A model generated the notes under the pieces. It made no database searches and was not told the DNA's origin. It saw nothing but the letters and a program-made list of their open reading frames with translations. From the NCBI GenBank assembly GCA_014904845.1, contig MU119884.1:1-14496 (forward strand): a stretch of 14,496 nucleotides of DNA, in the 5' to 3' direction. Shown here in pieces: positions 8,390 to 14,496 of this stretch. Position numbers and translations under genes: made by a program. The stretch is from Acephala macrosclerotiorum (lineage: Eukaryota > Ascomycota > Leotiomycetes > Helotiales > Mollisiaceae). Each line of letters begins with the position of its first letter. Within the stretch, counting starts at the first letter, position 1.

Positions 8390-11300
8390 TTAATTAATAA
8401 TTGAATTCATTCGATTACAAAATAGTAAAATTATTTACGAAAAAATAATAATTAAATAAAATTAATCGAATAAAAAAACTCAAATTATATGCAATTTATT
8501 AATTTAATTAAACGTAAAATTTTTTTTTTTTTATTTGTATTAAAAAAAACTATTAAATTTTCAAAAAATATTACGATTTTACGTTTATTTTATTTTTTTC
8601 GATTTAAAATTCATTAATTTTTTATTTTACGTTTTATCGTATATTAATAATAAATATTTTATTGTAATTTATTAAATAATACTAAAAATACTATTTACGA
8701 GTTTAATACGAAAATTCGTCGAATTAATATATTTATCGAGTATAATACGATTCGATAAAATATTTTTCGAAAATACGATTATATTTTTTTAAAATATAAT
8801 TTTAATTAAAGAAATTTTTTTTATTATTTTTTATATTTTTCGATTTAATATAATATATATTGAAATAAATATAAAGTTTTAAAGTGAGAAATAATTGAAA
8901 CTATAAATTATAAATAAAATATAAATTTTTTTTTTAAAATAAATAAAAAAAATATTTAAAAAAAAAATAAATAAAAACACGAAAAAAAAAAATTATATAA
9001 AATTTTATAAATAAACGAAATATAAATATCGAAAAAACAATTTATTAAAATTTTAAAAATATTAATAAATATTACAAATAAAAAGAAATAATTAAAATAA
9101 TCGTATAAAAAAATTGTAAAAATAAATTTAATAAAAAATTTTAATTTATAGAAAAATATAATAAATTTAAAAATAAAATAAATTTAAAAATTAGTATTTT
9201 TTATTATTTTTATTAAAAAAATTAAAAAAATAGTATTAATATTTTCGAATTTCTTTTTTTAATTACTAAAACTTACTACAAAATTTTTTATAAAATAAAC
9301 GATATTACTCGAACGTATAATACTTTAAAAACAATTTTAAAAATACAATAAAATATTATTATTAAATTTATTATTAAAAAACGAAAACTTAAAACGAAAT
9401 TTATCGTTTTTATTATTATTAAAAACTGAAAAATTAGTAAAAAATTTTAATTAATTAATATATAATTTCGATCGTAAAAATTAAATAATATTTAATTTCG
9501 ATAAAAAATTAATTATTTTTATAAAAATTTATAATAATAAATTTAAATACTATAAAAAAAAAATTTATTAAATATATTTATACGAGTATTTAAAGATTTA
9601 TATTCGAAAATAAATATTAAACTCGAAAATTATTATAATATATTCTCGATTATATTTATCAATAAAACTAATAAATTCTATTATTAAAAATTTACTAAAA
9701 AAAGTTTATTTTTCGATAAAATAATTAAAATTATAAAATTGAATATTAAAATCGAAAAACGTTAAAATAAAATACTCAATTAATAAAATACGATTATATT
9801 TGTATTAATTTAAATACAAAATTCAAATAAAACAATTTTTAAATATTTTGAAATATTATTTTAAAAATTGATCTAAAAACAATTTAATTTACATTCGAAT
9901 ATACGAATAAAAACTATTATACGAAACAAATTTTATTACGTTTATCGAAATATATTAAAATATTATTAAACGTTTTTTCGATTTTTATCGAATTTTTAAA
10001 TAATATATAAAAACGTTTATAATGCGATTTTATTTCAAGTGAAAATAAAAATAGATTTTAAAATTTTTATAATCGAAAAAAGAAAAATTTATCGAAATAC
10101 GATCGAATTATATTTGGTAAACTATAAATATTATAATAAAAACATTTAATATAATAATCGAATTAATTACAAAAAATTAATAATATATTAAAACAAAAAA
10201 AAATATTTCGTTTATAAAAACTCGAATTATTAAAATACTTATTATACGTTAAAAAAAAGAAAAAAAATATATAATAATTTTAAAAAATCGAAATCGTTTA
10301 ATAAAAACAAAATAATTCAATTTATAATTAAATTCAAAAAATTAAATTTTAATATTATTAAAAAATACAAACAATTCGTCGTTAAATTTATTAAAAAAAA
10401 ATTTTTACATAAAAGCGATATTATGTGATCGATTAATTATTTTATAACATTTTACAATACGATTAATAAATTTAAAATCATTGAATTATTCGATTATTAA
10501 TCAATTTGTTATACGATATTAAATATTATAATACAATCGAAATTATTTTTAATATTTATTAATATAAAAACGTATTTAACGAATCGTTACGTATTAAACG
10601 TTTTTATAAATATTATAATCGATATTAGTATCGTTTAATAATCGATTATCGATAAAAATTAATATTTAATTTTTTAATAAATTTAAAACGTTAAATTAAA
10701 CGAATTTAAAATTAATAGAATTTTATTTTTTAAAATTATCGATATTAATATATTAATTAAACGTATTATATTTTACGTAATTTCAATAAATGTACTTTTT
10801 TTATTATATTTTTAAAATATAAATAAATTACGAATTAAATTCGATAATTTTAATAATATATTTATTTAAAATAAACGACGTATATTTATTATTAAAATAT
10901 TTGAGTATTTTTAAATATTATTTAATTTATTCGAAAATTTAATTTATAATAATTATAAAAATCTTAAAATAAAAATTGATTTTATTATTTATTATTTAAT
11001 TAAAACAAAATTTAAATAATTATATAAATATTTCGAATATTTATTAATCGTTAAATGCGTATAAATATTAAAATGTAAAAAATATTTTACGAATTTCGAA
11101 AAAATTAAAAAAATAACAAGATTTTATTAGTAATATTAAATAAATAATAAATTTTTTAATCGTTTTAAATTTATATTGTATAACGATTATAATTTTAATT
11201 ATTTCGTTTATTTAAACGTATTATAAATCGATAAAAAATTAATATTTTAAATTGTAAAATTTTTTGTAAATATATCGATAAAAAAAATATAAAACATTTT

Positions 11301-12729
11301 TTAAACGTATTAAATCGATGTTTATTTTAGATTATTAGTATTTATTATTTATAATTTCGAAACGAATTTCAATTTTAAAAATTTTCGTAATAATATTAAA
11401 AATATAAATATCGATTTAAAAATTATATCGATAAAAATTTATAATTCGATTAATTTAATAAAAAAATATTACGTTTTGTTAAAACGTGTATATAATATAT
11501 TATTTTAAAAACTTTTCAATTTACAAAAAAAAAACGATTTCAAATAACGATTAAAACAATTAATAATATAATAAAATCGAATAATATTATTTTTATATTT
11601 TTTATTTTCGATATTTATTTTCGAATATTACAATAAAACGCGTTTATAATATTAATTGTTATTAGAATTAAAACGATAAAAAATATAATAAATATAATTT
11701 AAAAATATTATATTATTTATTAAATTAATAACGTTTTACGAATAAAAAATAATTTATAAAATTATATATATTTTTAATAGTAAAAAAATATATTAATTAT
11801 AATTATTAAATAAATTAAAAATTTTTTATAATATTATAATAAAATTATTTTATTAAAATTTTAAACAATTTAAAAAACAATCAAAAAATCATTTATTAAA
11901 AAAAAATTTATTAGAGAATTTAAATTTAAAATTAGACTTTTTTGAAAAAAATTTAAAAATAAAAAAAAATATATTTGATTTATTTCGTTCGATCAAAAAA
12001 ATTTCGTATATTTTAAAAAAAAATTTACATTTATTTCGAATTACAATAAAATTTTTTTTTACGTTTTTAATTTCGATAAATATATTTATATAATAATTTG
12101 TATAAATATAAAAAATTTCAAAGTTTATTTAATCGAAAAAAAACTAAAAATAAACAATTATTTATAAATTTTCGCGCAAAAAAAATTATTATTATTTTAA
12201 GTAATTTGTTTACAATTTTTCGTAGAAAAAGAATTTTTAAATTGATTTTTAATAATTCGAAAAAAATTGACAATTAATAAATTTTCGATTTAAAACTAAT
12301 AAACGAGATCAAAAGTATAAAAATAGTAATTTTATACGAGAAATCTCATTTTGTAATTTAAATATTCAATAATAAAAACAAAAAAACAATATTAATCAAT
12401 AAATTATTATCGTTTTAATTTTATTTTTTAAATTTAAAAAAATCAATTTTTATTTGAAAAATATTATTTAAATATACGTATAATTAATAATTTTATTAAT
12501 ATATATTATTTTTATTAAATTTTCAAAAAAAATAATAAATAAATTTTTATCGAACGTCGTTTTTAAAGTAATTAAACTTTTTTACGAAGTTTTAAAAGTG
12601 AAAATACATTAGTATAAAACGTATAATATTTATTATAAGAATAAACTTTTAATAAAATTTTCAATTTTCGATTTTTGTTTATTTATTACGAAAAATAATT
12701 ATATTTTATTCGAAATAATCGATATATAA
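8390..12729 (+). pseudogene. Interior of element A, 5' part: degraded, no domain recognised
   Basis: This region would have held the leader, gag and much of pol. It is too AT-rich and stop-laden for any domain to be recognised by eye. The primer-binding site expected just after 8389 is unreadable. At 4.3 kb it is longer than gag, protease and RT palm usually need, so another domain could lie here. Confidence 0.5.
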
Positions 12730-13330
12730 ATCGATAATACGTTTATTTTAAAAAATCAAATTTTTATAAAATTAAAAAACTTTGAATTACAAAAAATCAA
12801 ATTATTAATTAAATTTATAGAGTTTTTTACGTTGAATATTTTATTATTATTTAATAAATACAAATTAACAATAAATAAAATTGAAAATAAAATTGTATTT
12901 TTGTAAAAAAAAACAAAATAAGCGTTTAAATTTAATTAATTCGAAATTAAATTTCTATAAATAAATATATTTCAAATAATGTATTTAAAAAATATATATC
13001 AATTCTATTTATTAATCGAAAATTACGTACAATATATCGACGATATTTCAATATTAATATCTCGAAAAAAACAAATTATAACGTTAAATAAACGATTATA
13101 ATAATAAATAAACAATTTCGATTGTAAATTTCAATTTTTTTGTTTGAATTTACATTTAATAAAATTTTTCGTTTTTATAAATAATTCTTTTATTATAAAT
13201 AAAAATCTCAATTTGTAAATCGAATATATTATTGTTTTTAATAATAAGATTTATAGTAATAAACAATTCGATTTGCGAAGTAATTTATTTTATTAAAGTT
13301 CAATAAAATACAAAAGAATTATTTGTATTA
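12730..13330 (+). pseudogene. RIP-degraded RT-thumb/RNase H remnant of element A pol
   Basis: One plus-strand register (codons starting at 12730, 12733 and so on) is free of stops to 12903 and then keeps a gypsy-like pattern with stops where Gln, Arg or Trp codons could have mutated. LQKIKLLIKFIEFF (12787-12828) resembles the L..IQSFLGF..FY segment between RT and RNase H. About 27 codons later comes V-F-L-stop-K-K-T-K-stop-A-F, like the F.WT..C..AF signature. Further on in the same register, DCKFQFF and IKFFVFINN resemble the RNase H CFKFWR and FVV.TDH segments. The shared register over ~600 bp and the motif order support the call, but AT-rich codons mimic such patterns easily, so confidence is moderate. 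Confidence 0.4.
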
Positions 13331-14060
13331 TTTTAATTTTTAAATTATATATAATAATAATAAGAATCGATATAAAAATCTCGATTTTTATTATTTTTGA
13401 TTTTATTATAAAACGATTCGAATTGAATTCAATTCTCGTAATTATTTGTATCGATTTTTTCTTTTTTTATAAGTATATAATTAAATTCGATATTACTAAA
13501 AAAAAAACGTTTTATAATTGATATTATAATTATTAAACAATCGTATAAACGTAAAAAACTCTCGAAAATTCAATAAATTATTAAAAATAATAATTTAATT
13601 AATATTATAATTAAATTCAATATTAATAAAACATTTAAATTACTCGTTAATATTAATCGTTTTAATATCAAAATACAAAAATAAATACAATGTTTCGAAA
13701 TTTAAAAATCAATCGATAAAAATAAAAATAGTAAAAAAAATAATTATTAAAAAAAATAATACTTAAAAAAAAACATATAATTATTATTTTAGTATTTTTA
13801 ATATTTTTCGATATTTTTAATATTTTCAAAAACAAAATTTTTAATTGATTTAAAAATTATAAATATCGAATTTAAATTTTTTTTTTAAATTTAATTTAAT
13901 TAATCAAATATTATAATACGTAATAACAATTAATTTACGATTAAATTTCTTTTTAGTATTTAGTAATAAAACAATGTATTAATAATCGCAATAGTATTTT
14001 TTTTTGTATTTAATTTACGAATTGAAAAAAGCGTTTTTTCTCAAAAAAAAAAATTACTAG
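13331..14060 (+). other. Element A, 3' internal end with candidate polypurine tract
   Basis: About 730 bp separate the RNase H trace from the 3' LTR. No domain is recognisable. An 11-A run at 14043-14053, seven bases before the LTR, is a possible degraded polypurine tract. The space is short for a complete gypsy integrase. Confidence 0.45.
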
Positions 14061-14289
14061 TATCAATTTAATCATATAATCGTTTAAACGATCAATTAAA
14101 TAATTCGAATTATAATTTCTATTATTTTTAATAATAATTATATTAATATTTATTTTTTAATTTTACGTTTACTTTATTTAATTATATAAATAAATAAATA
14201 CTTTTTTTAAAAAAAAAAAAACAAAATTAAATTATTAATATTAAATTAAAATTTTAATATTTTGTAATTTGTTTTCGAGTATATTAATA
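14061..14289 (+). repeat. 3' LTR of element A
   Basis: This is the direct repeat of 8160-8389, beginning TATCAATTTAATC and ending TATATTAATA. Differences from the 5' LTR are nearly all C/T or G/A and go in both directions, as expected when the same ancestral C residues were hit independently in the two copies. It keeps a perfect 14-bp palindrome, ATCGTTTAAACGAT (14079-14092). Confidence 0.87.
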
Positions 14290-14294
14290 ATTTG
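14290..14294. repeat. Right target-site duplication ATTTG of element A
   Basis: This is an exact copy of 8155-8159 directly after the 3' LTR. Joining 8159 to 14295 gives TGCGATTTGTATATT, matching TGCGATTTGTGTATT in element C. Confidence 0.85.
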
Positions 14295-14496
14295 TATATT
14301 TTGTTTTTTATTATTATTAAAAAAAAATTTAAATTATTAAAAATCGAAAATTAAAAATCAATTAATAAAATTTTTTTCTTTTGATTATATTATTCGAAAT
14401 TAAATAATTTGATTATAAAATTATAAAATTGTAAAAAAATATTAATTTATAAAAATTATATATTAAATTATTTGAAATAATTAATATTAAAATAAA
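14290..14496 (+). mobile_element. Element B, right part: continuation of the interrupted C-family element
   Basis: From ATTTGTATATTTTG onward this aligns collinearly with the minus strand of C from 4701 to about 4495, with transitions of the C-to-T and G-to-A type and essentially one 1-base indel. Conserved landmarks include AAATCG, ATTTGATTA and AAATTG. The two B parts together (328 + 202 bp without the duplicated ATTTG) match the 529 bp of C between 5023 and 4495. B's coding region lies beyond the right edge. Confidence 0.87.

Larger units (their letters stand above)
8160..14289 (+). mobile_element. Element A: nested, RIP-degraded LTR retrotransposon (6.1 kb)
   Basis: A is bounded by direct repeats of 230 and 229 bp and by the 5-bp duplication ATTTG. 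It sits inside element B, which resumes collinearly on the far side. Both LTRs now begin TA and end TA; this fits canonical TG...CA ends after G-to-A and C-to-T mutation. The interior has no open frame. A faint plus-strand trace of gypsy RT-thumb/RNase H coding at about 12730-13330 gives the orientation, and an 11-A run (14043-14053) just before the 3' LTR may be the polypurine tract. Its LTR has no visible similarity to that of C/B, so it is a different family. Confidence 0.85.

Noticed and set aside
13018..13050. An in-frame YIDDI stretch that resembles the RT catalytic YxDD box
   Set aside because: It lies downstream of the segment that resembles the RT/RNase H junction, in the same register, so the order would be wrong for RT. 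AT-rich codons easily produce this pattern by chance.
5024..14496. AT-rich block as mitochondrial, plastid or apicomplexan DNA
   Set aside because: It has no coding frames, tRNAs or rRNA, and its segments align to a nuclear gypsy LTR with one-directional transition mutations. RIP of nested transposons explains it better.
5024..14496. The AT-rich block as a functional centromere
   Set aside because: RIP-degraded transposon nests do occur at fungal centromeres, but nothing in the sequence separates this from ordinary heterochromatin.

Overview
The window looks like nuclear DNA of a filamentous fungus, most likely an ascomycete. A GC-balanced Ty3/gypsy retrotransposon abuts a roughly 9.5 kb block that is extremely AT-rich. 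Five 60-base lines counted by hand in that block hold about 7-23% G+C; one counted in the retrotransposon is near 53%. The AT-rich block has the marks of repeat-induced point mutation (RIP): no long open frame on either strand, and repeat copies that differ almost only by C-to-T and G-to-A changes. No host gene, tRNA, rRNA, CRISPR array or bacterial operon was found. The species cannot be named from the sequence.

Region 1 (1-5023, minus strand) is element C, a largely intact Ty3/gypsy element truncated by the left window edge. In its sense direction it has a 5' LTR with outer edge at 5023, a leader, a gag-protease frame (4097 to 1170) broken by two in-frame TGA codons (3251-3249 and 1319-1317), and a pol frame in the -1 register that stays open from 1239 to the window edge. 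The overlap carries a GGGAAAC heptamer (1179-1173) directly before the gag-frame TAA. A 13-bp bulged hairpin follows, which fits -1 ribosomal frameshifting. The pol part ends inside reverse transcriptase, just past the first catalytic Asp.

Region 2 (5024-7831) is AT-rich spacer with no recognisable gene. The composition changes abruptly at 5023/5024, as expected if C inserted into sequence that was already degraded.

Region 3 (7832-14496) is a nest. The 5' end of element B, a RIP-degraded plus-strand copy of C's own family, starts at 7832. B is interrupted at 8159 by a second degraded LTR retrotransposon, element A (8160-14289), with two LTRs of about 230 bp and a 5-bp target duplication ATTTG. 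B resumes at 14290 and runs to the right edge. Removing A restores a sequence collinear with C's 5' end, which independently confirms both the insertion and the duplication. A's interior keeps a faint trace of gypsy RT-thumb/RNase H coding around 12730-13330.

The inferred order of events is: B inserted; A jumped into B; RIP mutated the block; C arrived later and largely escaped. C and B form a matched live/dead pair oriented head to head, so the mutational spectrum can be read directly. C residues in CpG survived much more often than other C residues, an unusual bias that leaves the AT-rich block visibly full of CG dinucleotides.
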